Shown piece after piece: positions 1 to 14,775 of a stretch of 64,000 nucleotides of DNA (within the stretch, counting starts at the first letter, position 1; each line of letters opens with the position of its first letter). The position numbers were made by a program, and so were the translations under genes. The stretch comes from JAICUY01 sp963716585. GTDB lineage: Bacteria > Chloroflexota > Limnocylindria > QHBO01. Where the stretch lies: the NCBI GenBank assembly GCA_963716585.1, contig CAVQTN010000004.1:558001-622000 (forward strand), given 5' to 3'. The notes beneath the pieces are model-generated. The model saw only the letters and a list, made by a program, of their open reading frames with translations. It had not been told where the DNA came from and did no database searches.

Positions 1-132
1 ACGGCGGGTCGCAGAATCAAGGTCGCCGAGCGCATAGGCCGCGTACAGCCGGTCGGTGCGCAGGAATGCTCCGATCTGGTCACGGTCGGTGACCTCGCGT
101 GCCCGGACCTCGAGGCGTTGCGCCACCGCCAT
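1..132 (-). CDS. N-terminal fragment of a GNAT-like acetyltransferase (cut by window edge)
   Basis: Forty-four codons are visible from an ATG at 132 to the window edge, where the frame is still open. The segment FLRTDRLYAAYALGDLD resembles the start of GNAT N-acetyltransferases of the kind with an F-L-R-x-D...YxLGDL opening. It lies 13 bp downstream of the apt stop on the same strand, so it may be the last gene of an apt operon. With only the N-terminus seen, the acetyl-CoA site is outside the window and the family assignment is tentative. Confidence 0.45.
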   Translation of the reverse strand, partial: MAVAQRLEVRAREVTDRDQIGAFLRTDRLYAAYALGDLDSATRR

Positions 133-145
133 GATGCTGTCGAGC

Positions 146-661
146 TCAGTAGGTGAGCAGCGTATTGATCTGGAACTCGCCCAGGTGGTCACGGCCCTTG
201 AGCGCGGTGAGCTCGACCATGAACGACAGGCCGGCGATCTCCCCGCCCAGCCGCCGCACCAGCTCGATCGTGCCCATCACCGTCCCACCGGTGGCCAACA
301 GATCGTCGACGATGAGCACGCGCTGTCCGGCCTGGATCGCGTCGCGATGAATCTCGAGCGTCGCGGTGCCGTACTCGAGCGCGTACTCGACCTCGAGCGT
401 CTCCGCCGGCAGCTTCCCGAGCTTGCGCACCGGGACGAAGCCGGCCCGCAGCTTGTAGGCCAACGGCGCGCTGAAGATGAAGCCGCGCGACTCCATGCCC
501 ACGACCAGGTCGACGTTCGCGTCCTTGACCTGTGCGGCCATCTGGTCGATCACCTCGGCGAAGGCGTCGGCCTCCTTGAGGAGGGTGGTGATGTCATAGA
601 ATCGGATGCCCGGCTTCGGGAAATCCGGGACCTCGCGGATCTTGGCGCGCAGGTCGTCCAT
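146..661 (-). CDS. apt: Adenine phosphoribosyltransferase
   Basis: Cytoplasmic purine salvage enzyme that converts adenine and PRPP to AMP and pyrophosphate. The 171-residue protein has the family opening (KIREVPDFPKPGI, then DITTLL), the GMESRGFIF segment and the PRPP loop VLIVDDLLATGGT near residue 125. I chose the ATG at 661 because MDDLRAKIREVPDFPKPG aligns with the usual Apt N-terminus; a GTG at 676 would add five residues. It is followed by the GNAT fragment and separated from acnA by about 100 bp containing one copy of the GACCGATG octamer. The gene appears intact. Confidence 0.93.
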   Translation of the reverse strand: MDDLRAKIREVPDFPKPGIRFYDITTLLKEADAFAEVIDQMAAQVKDANVDLVVGMESRGFIFSAPLAYKLRAGFVPVRKLGKLPAETLEVEYALEYGTATLEIHRDAIQAGQRVLIVDDLLATGGTVMGTIELVRRLGGEIAGLSFMVELTALKGRDHLGEFQINTLLTY

Positions 662-762
662 GGTGCTGGTCGTCACGGGTTGGGCACTCCAGCCATCTCA
701 TCGGCGAAATTCGACGCTGCGAGTCTAGACCGATGCGGTGGCGCCCGTCCATGTCGTCCCCC

Positions 763-3659
<2,897 letters not shown>

Positions 3660-3735
3660 CCGCGCGCGATGCGCGGCTCTGCGGCAGGTCGGCGCCGGAC
3701 GGGTGCGCCCGTCCCGGGTCGAAGGTCTGCCATCG

Positions 3736-3741
3736 AGTATA
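3736..3741 (-). promoter_or_regulatory. Candidate -10 box of acnA
   Basis: TATACT on the minus strand, 77 bp before the acnA ATG. The same hexamer precedes several genes here (rpsT, mscL, dnaJ, tRNA-Ala, the phosphorylase). No convincing -35 is visible. Confidence 0.35.
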
Positions 3742-3773
3742 CGCCGCCATTGACCGATGCGGCCGACCCCTGC

Positions 3774-3794
3774 TATTTTGGCAATTACCTAATT
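3774..3794 (+). promoter_or_regulatory. Promoter and candidate operator of the sdpR-sdpI pair
   Basis: An AT-rich patch in otherwise GC-rich DNA. A -10-like TATTTT (3774-3779) is followed by the inverted repeat AATTA-CC-TAATT (3783-3794), 19 bp before the regulator's ATG. ArsR-type repressors commonly bind short AT-rich palindromes over their own start sites, so I infer autorepression. Confidence 0.5.
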
Positions 3795-3813
3795 AGATGA
3801 CCACCGAGATCAT

Positions 3814-4089
3814 ATGAGCAGCATCTACCGCATGCTTTCCGATCCCACCCGGCGAGAGATCCTGGCGCTGCTGCGCGAGCGCGACATGCCGGCCGGCGAG
3901 ATCGCAGCACATTTCGCGCAATCGTGGCCGACCATTTCGGGTCACCTGCGCCTGCTGAAAGAGGCCGACCTCGTCCAGGCCGACCGCATCGGCTCGACCA
4001 TCACCTACCACCTCAATGTCAGCGTGCTGGAGGAGGCCATGCTCGGCCTCATGCGCGCCTTCAAGATCGGATCAGAGGCACCCACGTGA
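3814..4089 (+). CDS. ArsR-family winged-helix repressor, SdpR-like
   Basis: A 91-residue one-domain regulator. It shows the ArsR opening (MLSDPTRREILALLRERDM), the recognition helix region around FAQSWPTISGHLRLLKEADLV (residues 35-55) and the wing RIGSTITYHL. No cysteine pair for metal binding is present, so it is not a metal sensor of the ArsR/SmtB kind. Its stop overlaps the GTG of an SdpI-like membrane protein. In Bacillus subtilis the equivalent SdpR represses its own operon and is sequestered at the membrane by SdpI. No sdpC toxin gene is nearby, so the Bacillus cannibalism role should not be assumed. Confidence 0.8.
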   Translation: MSSIYRMLSDPTRREILALLRERDMPAGEIAAHFAQSWPTISGHLRLLKEADLVQADRIGSTITYHLNVSVLEEAMLGLMRAFKIGSEAPT

Positions 4090-4778
4090 ACCTGCGTCCC
4101 TACCTCGTCACGGCCGCCGTGGTCGTGCTCCTCATGCTGGCGATCAGCGTCTGGGCCTGGCCGCAGATCCCCGAAGGCGCGCAGGTGCCCATCCACTGGG
4201 GCATCGACGGACGCGCCAACGGCTGGGCCCCCAAGCCGATTGCCCTGCTCGGCGTGCCGCTGCTGACCGCCGGGATCGCGCTGCTACTCGCCTTCGCGCC
4301 GCGCCTGGACCCGCGCTACGACAACCTCGCCCGCTCGGCGACCGCCTACCTGGGGGTCGCCTTCGCCGTCCTGGCGCTGATGCTCGTCATCCACTCGGCC
4401 GCGATCCTGGCGGCGACGGGACGCGCCATCGACATCGGCACCGTCGCACGGTTGGCGGTGGGCAGCCTGTTGATCGTGGTCGGCAACTTCCTGGGCAAGA
4501 CGCGCAGCAGCTGGGTGTTCGGCATTCGCACGCCGTGGACGCTCAGCAGCGAGCGCTCGTGGGCGCGTACGCATCGGCTGGGCGGCTACCTGTTCATGCT
4601 GGTCGGAGCCGCGACCATCGTCGCCGGCGCCTTCGCCCCGCAAGGCGTGGCGGCGATCGTCCTGCTCGGTGGCCTCGGGGCCGTGGTCGTTACCGTGGCG
4701 GTCTACTCGTACCTCGTCTGGCGTAACGACCCGGACCGCCAACAGATCGGTGCCTTTCACCCCCGAGCGCCTCGATGA
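4086..4778 (+). CDS. SdpI/DUF1648-type multipass membrane protein
   Basis: A 230-residue membrane protein beginning at a GTG that overlaps the regulator's stop (GTGA), which indicates translational coupling. The first helix is followed by the DUF1648-like stretch IPIHWGIDGRANGW (seen as VPIHWGIDGRANGW, near residue 37). The C-terminal half has the SdpI hallmark NFLGKTRSSWVFGIRTPWTL near residue 140. About six hydrophobic helices are evident. In the known pair this protein gives immunity and binds the SdpR repressor. Here a role in envelope-stress signalling or autoregulation is an inference from that pairing. Confidence 0.8.
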   Translation: MNLRPYLVTAAVVVLLMLAISVWAWPQIPEGAQVPIHWGIDGRANGWAPKPIALLGVPLLTAGIALLLAFAPRLDPRYDNLARSATAYLGVAFAVLALMLVIHSAAILAATGRAIDIGTVARLAVGSLLIVVGNFLGKTRSSWVFGIRTPWTLSSERSWARTHRLGGYLFMLVGAATIVAGAFAPQGVAAIVLLGGLGAVVVTVAVYSYLVWRNDPDRQQIGAFHPRAPR

Positions 4779-4860
4779 GCCCAACCGGACACATCATCCC
4801 CCGTCGTGGTGCGCGAGCGGCCGACGGGTTCGTGGGCGATGCGGAGTCCGGGCTCGAGTC

Positions 4861-5384
4861 CTAGCTCGGGTCGTGGCGGTTGATCGCGTAGGTCACCAGG
4901 TCGTGCCAGCCACCGTGGCGCCACTGCGAGCCGCGCTGCACGCCCTCGCGGACGAAGCCGGCCTTCTCCAGCGCCCGCTGCTCGGCCAGGTTCTCGACGT
5001 CGGTCGAGGCCTCGACCCGGTTGGCGGCCGTCTCGGCGAAGAGCCGGCGCGCCAGCAGCCGCTGCGCCTCGACGCCGTAGCCGTGGCCGCGGGCCTCGGG
5101 GATCAGCGAGATGCCGATGTTCCAGGCGTGCGACTCCGGGTTCGGCCCGTACGTGACGCCGTGCCATGACATCGTGCCGATGGGCGTGCCGTCCAGCGTC
5201 TCGACCAGCAGCGTGCCGCCGCCCTCGCCCACCAGCCGGCCCTCGAGCGCAACCTGCCGGATGGACCGATGCGGCAGCCCGAAGTCGTTGAACTCGCCCT
5301 CGACCTCGGGCGACGCCGCCCAGCCATCGACCAGCTCGACGTCCTCGGCCGTGATCTTGCGCAACCGGACGCGCACGTGGCGGC

Positions 5385-5388
<4 letters not shown>
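4861..5388 (-). CDS. GNAT N-acetyltransferase, RimJ/RimL type
   Basis: A 175-residue protein starting VRLRKITAEDVELVDGW, typical of RimJ/RimL-like acetyltransferases. It contains the acetyl-CoA binding region LIPEARGHGYGVEAQ (about residues 105-120), and ASTDVENLAEQRALEKAGFVREG closes the fold. The start ATG overlaps the mfd stop by four bases, so it is translated from the same message. Its acceptor (protein N-terminus or a small molecule) cannot be read from the sequence. Confidence 0.8.
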
Positions 5389-8766
<3,378 letters not shown>

Positions 8767-8834
8767 GGACCGCGAATGGTACCCGGCGGATGGCCGCCGC
8801 CGCGAGCCGGGGTCCGACCGTCCCAGCACGCCGG

Positions 8835-9413
8835 TCAGGCCGGGGCGGCCAGATCGGTCCCGTTGAACTCGTTCATCGCTTCCTCGATGCCATCGGAAAG
8901 CCAGCGCTCGACGGCGTCGGCGGCGGTGGCGATCGCCAATGCGGCGAGGTCGCGCTCGTTGGGCCGGAAGGTCGCCAGGACATGGTCGACCGTTTCCCCG
9001 CCGCGCCCAATCCCGACCCGCAGGCGCGCGAACTCGTTCGAGCCAAGGGCGGAGATGATGTCGCGCAGGCCGTTGTGCCCGCCGGCCGAACCGGAGCGAC
9101 GCAGGCGCAGCTTCCCGAGCGGCAGGTCGACATCGTCGCAGACCACCAGCAGCTCGCTGCTCGGATCGCCGCTCGCCTGGCGCACGGCCGCGGCAAGCGG
9201 TGCGCCGGACTGGTTCATGTACTTCATCGGCTTCACCAGCAGCACCGCCCCGACCGGCGACGCGACCTCGATCCGCGCCGCACCCTCGCGAGTGCGCCCC
9301 CCACCGCTGACATGCCACCGGTCGGCCAGCAGGTCGATCACGCGGAAGCCGACGTTATGCCGCGTGAGCCGATACTTCTCGCCGGGATTGCCCAGGCCGC
9401 AGATCACGTTCAT
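8835..9413 (-). CDS. pth: Peptidyl-tRNA hydrolase
   Basis: Releases tRNA from peptidyl-tRNA that drops off ribosomes. The 192-residue protein starts at 9413 with CGLGNPGEKY and the catalytic histidine in TRHNVGF (near residue 20). It has the conserved KYMNQSG (about residue 63), CDDVDLPLG with the catalytic aspartate, and GGHNGLRDI. Length and motifs match bacterial Pth. A GACCGATG octamer sits directly upstream (9419-9426) in the gap to the divergent FAD enzyme. The pth-mfd order is shared with many bacteria. Confidence 0.94.
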   Translation of the reverse strand: MNVICGLGNPGEKYRLTRHNVGFRVIDLLADRWHVSGGGRTREGAARIEVASPVGAVLLVKPMKYMNQSGAPLAAAVRQASGDPSSELLVVCDDVDLPLGKLRLRRSGSAGGHNGLRDIISALGSNEFARLRVGIGRGGETVDHVLATFRPNERDLAALAIATAADAVERWLSDGIEEAMNEFNGTDLAAPA

Positions 9414-9477
9414 GGCTCGACCGATGGTAGCGGCAAGTGGCCGAAGCGCAGGTCCCGGCGATGTCACAATCGACTGG

Positions 9478-10665
9478 ATGCTGAAGCCTCGGGTCGCCGT
9501 CATCGGCGGCGGGATCATCGGCTGCGCCGCGGCCGCGTTCCTTGCCGAGCGGGGCGCCTCGGTCAGTCTCTTCGAACAGACGGCCATCGGCGCCGGGGCC
9601 TCCGGGCGCAACCTGGGCGCCATCCAGCACCCGTTCGACCCGTCCCTGGCGCCGCTCTACCGGGACTCGCTCGACCGATACCGATCCCTGGGCGACGCAT
9701 CCTCCGATTTCGCCGTGCCACCACTGCCCGCCGGCCTGCTGCTGCTCAACGCCGATGCCGATGCGGTTCGCCGCCAGGTCGAACACTTCAGCCGAGCGAT
9801 GCCCGAGCTCGAGCCCACGTTCGTCGACGGGGCGACCCTCGCTGTGATCGAGCCGGCGCTGGCGGCCGGCTTCAGCGCCTGTCGGCTGGCCACCGGCTAC
9901 CCGGTGCCACCCGACTCGGCGACCGCGGCGTATGCCGCGCTGGCGGTGCGGAATGGCGCGACCCTGCGCATCGGCATCGGTGCCCAGCCGTGGGTCGAGG
10001 CCGGCCATGTGCGCGGAGTTCACCTGGCAGATGGCTCCCGGGTCGCGGCCGATGCCGTGCTCGTCGCCGGCGGCCCCTCGTCGCCGCGGCTGGTCGATGC
10101 CGACGGCGGCTGGAACCCGATCCATCGCACCTGGGGCGTCACGGTCCAGTTGCGCCTGGGAGAGCCGCTGCACCACGTCATCGAGGAGGACGAGGTCGAT
10201 TCGGTCAACCGTCCGGCCATGGCGACCGCCCGCGCGGCAGCCGCCATCGACGTTGAGCCACCCTCGCTGTTCAGCATCGCGAGCACCGGTGGCATCAGCA
10301 CGCTGGGCTCGACCTTTCTACCGAGCGAGCCGGATCCCGCGCTCGTCGCGCGGCTGCTCATCGCTCGTGCTCGTCGCTTCATTCCCGTCATGGCCAGCGC
10401 CGACGTGCTGCAGATCCGTCTGTGCGCACGCCCGCAGTCGGTCGACGGGCGACCGTTCATCGGGCCTGTCAGCGCTGTCGCCGGCCTGTTCGTGTGCGCC
10501 GGACATGGTCCCTGGGGCATCTCGACCGGACCGGCCTCTGCCGCGTTGGTTGCCGATGTCATCCTCGATGGGGCGGCGCCCATTCCCGCTGAGCTGCGGG
10601 CCGACCGCGTTGTGCAATCTGCACATGCATTCGTCGATACGGGGCGGACCGCGGCCGATCGCTGA
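9478..10665 (+). CDS. FAD-dependent amine or amino-acid oxidoreductase, DAO family
   Basis: A 395-residue flavoprotein. The dinucleotide-binding motif VAVIGGGIIGCAAAAFLAERG is at residues 6-26 with its acidic end at FEQ, followed by GASGRNLGAI. The C-terminal RLCARPQSVDGRPFIGPV and GHGPWGISTGPASAALVAD are the second FAD-binding segment of the D-amino-acid oxidase/glycine oxidase/sarcosine oxidase family. The enzyme probably oxidises a small amine or amino acid, but the substrate cannot be assigned. It diverges from pth and is followed after 27 bp by a DinB-fold gene on the same strand. Confidence 0.8.
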   Translation: MLKPRVAVIGGGIIGCAAAAFLAERGASVSLFEQTAIGAGASGRNLGAIQHPFDPSLAPLYRDSLDRYRSLGDASSDFAVPPLPAGLLLLNADADAVRRQVEHFSRAMPELEPTFVDGATLAVIEPALAAGFSACRLATGYPVPPDSATAAYAALAVRNGATLRIGIGAQPWVEAGHVRGVHLADGSRVAADAVLVAGGPSSPRLVDADGGWNPIHRTWGVTVQLRLGEPLHHVIEEDEVDSVNRPAMATARAAAAIDVEPPSLFSIASTGGISTLGSTFLPSEPDPALVARLLIARARRFIPVMASADVLQIRLCARPQSVDGRPFIGPVSAVAGLFVCAGHGPWGISTGPASAALVADVILDGAAPIPAELRADRVVQSAHAFVDTGRTAADR

Positions 10666-10692
10666 AGATTTGTTCTCGCCTACGCTGCGTGG

Positions 10693-11157
10693 ATGTACAG
10701 CGAACGATACGAGCTCCTCAAGACGCTGCGTTCCAACCTCACGACGCTGCGCGTCCTGCTGCGCGACCTCGATGACCGGGCCGTCCGCTCCCGGCCGGCG
10801 CCTGGCGAATGGTCGATCATCGAGGTCGTCGCACACCTGGCCGACACCGAGGAACGGACCCTCGGGCGCGTTCGACGCATGCTGGACGAGGACCATCCCG
10901 TGCTCCCGGCGTTCGACCAGGAGGCCCTTGCCGTGCAGAACGGCTACCACGAGAAGGACTTCGGCGAGACACTCGAGCGGTGGGAGCGGCTGCGCGCCGA
11001 GCATGTTGCCCTGCTGGACGGACTCGATGACGCGGGCTGGCAGCGACGCGGCGTCCACGAAGAGAACGGTCCCATGACGGTACAGCTCTACGAATCGCAC
11101 ATCGCCGGGGAGGACTCCGACCACATGGCCCAGATAGCGCGCCTCGTGCCGGCCTGA
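10693..11157 (+). CDS. DinB/YfiT-fold putative metal-dependent protein
   Basis: A 154-residue four-helix protein of the DinB_2 kind. The pattern PAPGEWSIIEVVAHLADTE (near residues 37-55) supplies the first metal-binding histidine, and SHIAGEDSDHMAQI near the C-terminus supplies others. Members act as thiol-dependent S-transferases or remain uncharacterised. No partner enzyme is adjacent other than the flavoprotein 27 bp upstream. The function is unknown. Confidence 0.75.
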   Translation: MYSERYELLKTLRSNLTTLRVLLRDLDDRAVRSRPAPGEWSIIEVVAHLADTEERTLGRVRRMLDEDHPVLPAFDQEALAVQNGYHEKDFGETLERWERLRAEHVALLDGLDDAGWQRRGVHEENGPMTVQLYESHIAGEDSDHMAQIARLVPA

Positions 11158-11205
11158 GGCCAGGACCGGCGCTGCCGCGGTGGTCGCGGCGAGGTTGGGG
11201 GGGCT

Positions 11206-11793
11206 TCAGGTCCCCATCGTGACGGCGTGTCCGGCCCGATCGAACAGCGAGCCAGGCTGCCAGCCGATCTCACGATGCTTGCGGTGCAGGACGCGCAGCA
11301 CGTCGTGCTCGACCGTGCGCATCGCTGCTTCCTCGTCGAGCTCGGCATGGTCGTGCCCCAGCAGGTGCAGCGTGCCATGGATGGCCAGCAGCACGATCTC
11401 CTCGGGCACGCTCCAGTCGCCTTCCGCCGCCTGGCGAACAGCCTGGTCGACGTCGATGACCACGTCCCCGAGCATCATGGCACCCGGCGGCGACAGGCCG
11501 TCGTCGTCGGTCAGGTGTGAGCGTCCCTCCTCGACGTACCACTCGTGCAGCGGAAAGGAGAGCACGTCGGTGGGACCTCGCTCGCCCATGTGGTCGAAGT
11601 TGAGACGCTCCATCTCGGCGTCGCCGCACAGGGTCAGCTCCACCTCGCAGCCGCGCGCGCGGCCGGCTGCGCGCGCCGTTTCGCCGATCGCGGACTCGAG
11701 GAGCTCCGAGGCGATCTCAACGGACAATGGCTCGACCGCGGTGGCCAGCCGCTGGTGACCGATGCGGTCGTGGATGGTGACGGCGCACGCCAT
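11206..11793 (-). CDS. ybeY: Endoribonuclease YbeY (rRNA maturation)
   Basis: Zinc-dependent single-strand RNase involved in 16S 3'-end maturation and ribosome quality control. The 195-residue protein carries the metal motif HGTLHLLGHDH (H-x3-H-x5-H) at about residue 140 and the upstream family block TDVLSFPL at about residue 75. It is the last gene of the long minus-strand run that begins with dnaJ, 36 bp after pgpH. Two copies of GACCGATG flank its start (11757 and 11823). Confidence 0.93.
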   Translation of the reverse strand: MACAVTIHDRIGHQRLATAVEPLSVEIASELLESAIGETARAAGRARGCEVELTLCGDAEMERLNFDHMGERGPTDVLSFPLHEWYVEEGRSHLTDDDGLSPPGAMMLGDVVIDVDQAVRQAAEGDWSVPEEIVLLAIHGTLHLLGHDHAELDEEAAMRTVEHDVLRVLHRKHREIGWQPGSLFDRAGHAVTMGT

Positions 11794-11829
11794 GGTCGGG
11801 CCATCGTAGGCGCCCGCGGGCGCATCGGT

Positions 11830-13941
11830 CTAGGCCTGTTCTCGTCGCTCCAGGGGAACCACGTTGTCCGGATATTTGATGCGCTGGTGATACATGCCCA
11901 GCAGCTGTTGGACGAAGGCATCCTTGATCTGGGAAATGTGCTTGAGGGTCAGCTCCGCATCGTCGAGTTGTCCGTCTTCGACGCGCGCGTCCACGATCCG
12001 GTCGACCATGGCGCGGATCGACGGCTCGTCCTTCTCGTCCAGCGAGCGCACGCTGGCCTCGACGCCGTCGGAAAGCATCAGGATCGCCGCCTCCGGACTC
12101 TGCGGTTTCGGCCCCGGGTAGCGGAACAGATCCTCCTCGACGAGCTGCTCGTTGGTGCCGACCTCGCGCAGCGCCTTGCCGTAGAAGTAGCTCATCACAC
12201 TGGTGCCGTGGTGCTGCGGGATGAAGCCGATGATCTGCACCGGCAGGCCGTACTCGTAGCCCAGGTCGATCCCGTCACGGATATGGCTGGCGATGATCCG
12301 GGCACTCGTCTCGGCGCTCAGGTCGTCGTGGATGTTATGCGCCCCCGCCTGATTCTCGATGAAGGCCAGCGGGTTCTTCATTTTGCCGATGTCGTGATAG
12401 TAGGCGGCCACGCGGGCGAGCAGCGGATCAGCGCCAATCGTCTCGGCCGCGCGCTCGGCAAGGTTGCCGACCATCACGCTGTGATGGTAGGTCCCCGGCG
12501 TCTCGAGCAGGAGGCGGCGCAGGAGTCGAGAAGAGGGGTTGGCAAGCTCGAGCAGCTGGAAGACGGTCATGATGCCGAACAGGTTGCCGAGCATCGCGAA
12601 CGATCCGACCGCCAGGAAGACGGACAGCCCGGCGTTGACCGCACCGGCCGCCGCCCCCTGGACCACGGCGGCCACGTCCCGCTGGTTCAGCAGGCTGAAT
12701 GCGACCAGCACGCCGAGGTTGCTCAGCGCCAGCAGCAGGCCGGCCCGCAGGAAGGCGTTGAGCCGCTCGGCCCGGACGATGGCCAGCAGCGACGCGACGC
12801 CGCCCGCCAGGACATAGACCGCCGGTTCAAGCGCACCGCGGTTCATGACCCCCGCAAGCACCGCCAACCCGGTGGCAATGGCCGCGGCGGCCGGACCTCC
12901 CAGCAGCAGACCGACCAGCAGCACGGTCGCCGAGGTCGGAACCACGAACGTCCACAGCGTCCGATCAGCCGCGACGCGCATGGCGATGGCGGTGGCCACC
13001 AGCGACAGCATGAACAGCAGCAGGGATCGGTTGCGGTGCCACACGTCGGGCTGGAAGCGCCACAGGAACCCGACGATCATCCCCGAAAGCAGCAATGCCA
13101 CCAACAGGTTGCCGAGCAGCGCGGCGGTGTTGACGCGCACCCCGGTCAGGCCCAGCTGCTCGAGTGTCTCGACGTCCTGCCGGGTCACCGGATCGCCGTC
13201 ACGCACCACGATCGTGCCCTCGACCACGCTCACCAACACGGGCTCGACGGCGTCTTCGGCCTGTTGCCGAGCCAGTGCCGTCTTCTCGGCGCTGATCTGG
13301 CTGGTGGCCACCACGTTCTGCGCCGCGAGGTCGCCGGCCAGCTCACGGTCCTGCTGGCTGAGCTCCTCGGTGACGTTGGTGCGCACCTGCTGGCGAGCGT
13401 CGCTCAGCTGGTCCTCGCGAATGGTGGCGACGTAGATGCTCTCCAGGGCCGAGCGCCCGGCAGCGGCAACCGAGTCCCAGCGCGCCACCGACATGCCGCT
13501 GATCTGGCTGACCTGCGACTGGCTGAGGCCAGGCACCTCGGCCTGCAGAGTGCTCGGCACATCCTTCGGCGCGAGCGTACCGGCCGCGATCCTCCCGAGC
13601 ACGCCATCTACCTGGTTCGCCAGGCGATCATAGGCACGCAGCTGGTCGTCCCGGACATCGGCCAGCGGCCTGATCGCGTCATAGACCGGAGCGACCGCGT
13701 CAGCGGCCTCCTGCTGGGCGGCCGAGGTCTGGCTGGCCGATATGAACGAGAGGCTGCGCGGCGCGCGGATGTCCTCGCTGGCCACGTCACCGACCTGCAC
13801 GCTGACCTGGCCCGGGATGATCGGGGCGGCCAGGATGGCAAACAGCGCCAGCGCCAGCAGCCCTGCCACGAAGATGGCACGCGCCACGGCGGCGCGGCCC
13901 GGGCCGGCCTCGGTTTCTGCCAGGGTGCGGGGGATGAACAT
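11830..13941 (-). CDS. pgpH: PgpH/YqfF-type membrane HD phosphohydrolase
   Basis: A 703-residue membrane protein. An N-terminal helix (residues 20-42) is followed by a large extracytoplasmic domain, about seven transmembrane helices (roughly 270-470) and a cytoplasmic HD domain with YHHSVMVGNLAERAAE, YYHDIGKMKNP and the later IPQHHGTSVM. In Listeria and Bacillus this architecture degrades c-di-AMP. No diadenylate cyclase gene is in the window, so c-di-AMP as substrate is inferred from the family. It sits between yqeY and ybeY, the order usual in Gram-positive and Chloroflexota genomes. Confidence 0.88.
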   Translation of the reverse strand: MFIPRTLAETEAGPGRAAVARAIFVAGLLALALFAILAAPIIPGQVSVQVGDVASEDIRAPRSLSFISASQTSAAQQEAADAVAPVYDAIRPLADVRDDQLRAYDRLANQVDGVLGRIAAGTLAPKDVPSTLQAEVPGLSQSQVSQISGMSVARWDSVAAAGRSALESIYVATIREDQLSDARQQVRTNVTEELSQQDRELAGDLAAQNVVATSQISAEKTALARQQAEDAVEPVLVSVVEGTIVVRDGDPVTRQDVETLEQLGLTGVRVNTAALLGNLLVALLLSGMIVGFLWRFQPDVWHRNRSLLLFMLSLVATAIAMRVAADRTLWTFVVPTSATVLLVGLLLGGPAAAAIATGLAVLAGVMNRGALEPAVYVLAGGVASLLAIVRAERLNAFLRAGLLLALSNLGVLVAFSLLNQRDVAAVVQGAAAGAVNAGLSVFLAVGSFAMLGNLFGIMTVFQLLELANPSSRLLRRLLLETPGTYHHSVMVGNLAERAAETIGADPLLARVAAYYHDIGKMKNPLAFIENQAGAHNIHDDLSAETSARIIASHIRDGIDLGYEYGLPVQIIGFIPQHHGTSVMSYFYGKALREVGTNEQLVEEDLFRYPGPKPQSPEAAILMLSDGVEASVRSLDEKDEPSIRAMVDRIVDARVEDGQLDDAELTLKHISQIKDAFVQQLLGMYHQRIKYPDNVVPLERREQA

Positions 13942-13955
13942 CCGGCGTCGCGCCG

Positions 13956-14444
13956 TCAGGCGCCGTGGTCCTGGGATTCGACGAGCAGACGGCGGGCGAG
14001 CTCGCTCACGGCGCGGCCGTCGGCGCGTCCCTTGATCTGCGGCGCGAGGCGGCCCATGACCGCTCCCATCTGAGCCGGCCCGGTTGCGCCGGTCTGCGCG
14101 ATGGCGTCCCGCACCAGGCGCTCGACCTCGCCAGCATCCAGCTGCGCGGGCAGATACTCGGACAAGATGGCGGCCTCGGCCTCCTCGTCGACGGCCAGCG
14201 ATTCGCGCCCGCCGCCGCGGAACATCTCGATGCTCTCGCGGCGCTGCTTCAGCTGGCGAGTCAGCACCTCGAGCATGTCGTCGTCGGTCAGCGGGCGCTG
14301 GAGCTCGATCTGCCGGTTCTGGGCCGCCGCCATGACCATGCGCAGCGTCAGCGTCCGTCGTTCGTCGCGGGCGCGCATGGCGTCACGCATCGCGGACGTG
14401 ATTCGTTCCTGGAGGGTCATCGCAGCGTGTCGGGCAAGCTCCAT
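13956..14444 (-). CDS. yqeY: GatB/YqeY domain protein
   Basis: A 162-residue helical protein of the YqeY family (MTLQERITSAMRDAMRARD, later EYLPAQLDAGEVERLVRDAI and MGAVMGRLAPQIKGRADG). The fold is shared with the tRNA-binding tail of GatB, but the free-standing protein's role is not settled. The ATG at 14444 is preceded by GAGGAG at good spacing; an internal ATG at 14420 is possible. It follows rpsU by 59 bp, a pairing conserved in many bacteria. Confidence 0.88.
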   Translation of the reverse strand: MELARHAAMTLQERITSAMRDAMRARDERRTLTLRMVMAAAQNRQIELQRPLTDDDMLEVLTRQLKQRRESIEMFRGGGRESLAVDEEAEAAILSEYLPAQLDAGEVERLVRDAIAQTGATGPAQMGAVMGRLAPQIKGRADGRAVSELARRLLVESQDHGA

Positions 14445-14503
14445 GGGTCGATCTCCTCGGTCCTCTCGAAGAGTGGGCCGCCCGGGATGAGCATCTGGCG
14501 AAC

Positions 14504-14680
14504 CTAGGCGCGGGTGACCTTGCGCTTCTTGGCTTCCTTGCGCTTGCGCTTCACGCTGGGCTTCTCGTAATGCTCGCGGCGTCGTGCTTCGGCGAGGATG
14601 CCGGACTGCTGAATCTTCTTGTTGAATCGACGCAGCGCGCTTTCGAACGTCTCGTTCTCGCCCACGCGGACTTCTGCCAA
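14504..14680 (-). CDS. rpsU: Ribosomal protein bS21
   Basis: Small-subunit protein near the anti-Shine-Dalgarno region. From a TTG at 14680 the product has 58 residues. It begins AEVRVGENETFESALRRFNKK, matching the family N-terminus, and ends in the usual basic tail (KRKRKEAKKRKVTRA). A strong GAGGAGG lies eight bases before the TTG. The ATG at 14704 would add eight residues not found in typical bS21 and would place that ribosome site inside the gene. The TTG start is therefore preferred. Confidence 0.9.
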   Translation of the reverse strand: MAEVRVGENETFESALRRFNKKIQQSGILAEARRREHYEKPSVKRKRKEAKKRKVTRA

Positions 14681-14775
14681 GCGTCTCGCCTCCTCTCTGC
14701 TCATGTCTCGCGGCCGAGCGTCGCCGCTGTCCGCGCAAGCTCGCGTAGCCTAGCAGCGAGCCGGATACGGGTCAA

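Noticed and set aside
11545..14073. 842-codon plus-strand open frame
   Set aside because: Antisense shadow of pgpH and ybeY. Composition is dominated by D, G, H, Q and R with no recognisable domain, while the minus-strand proteins are clearly conserved.
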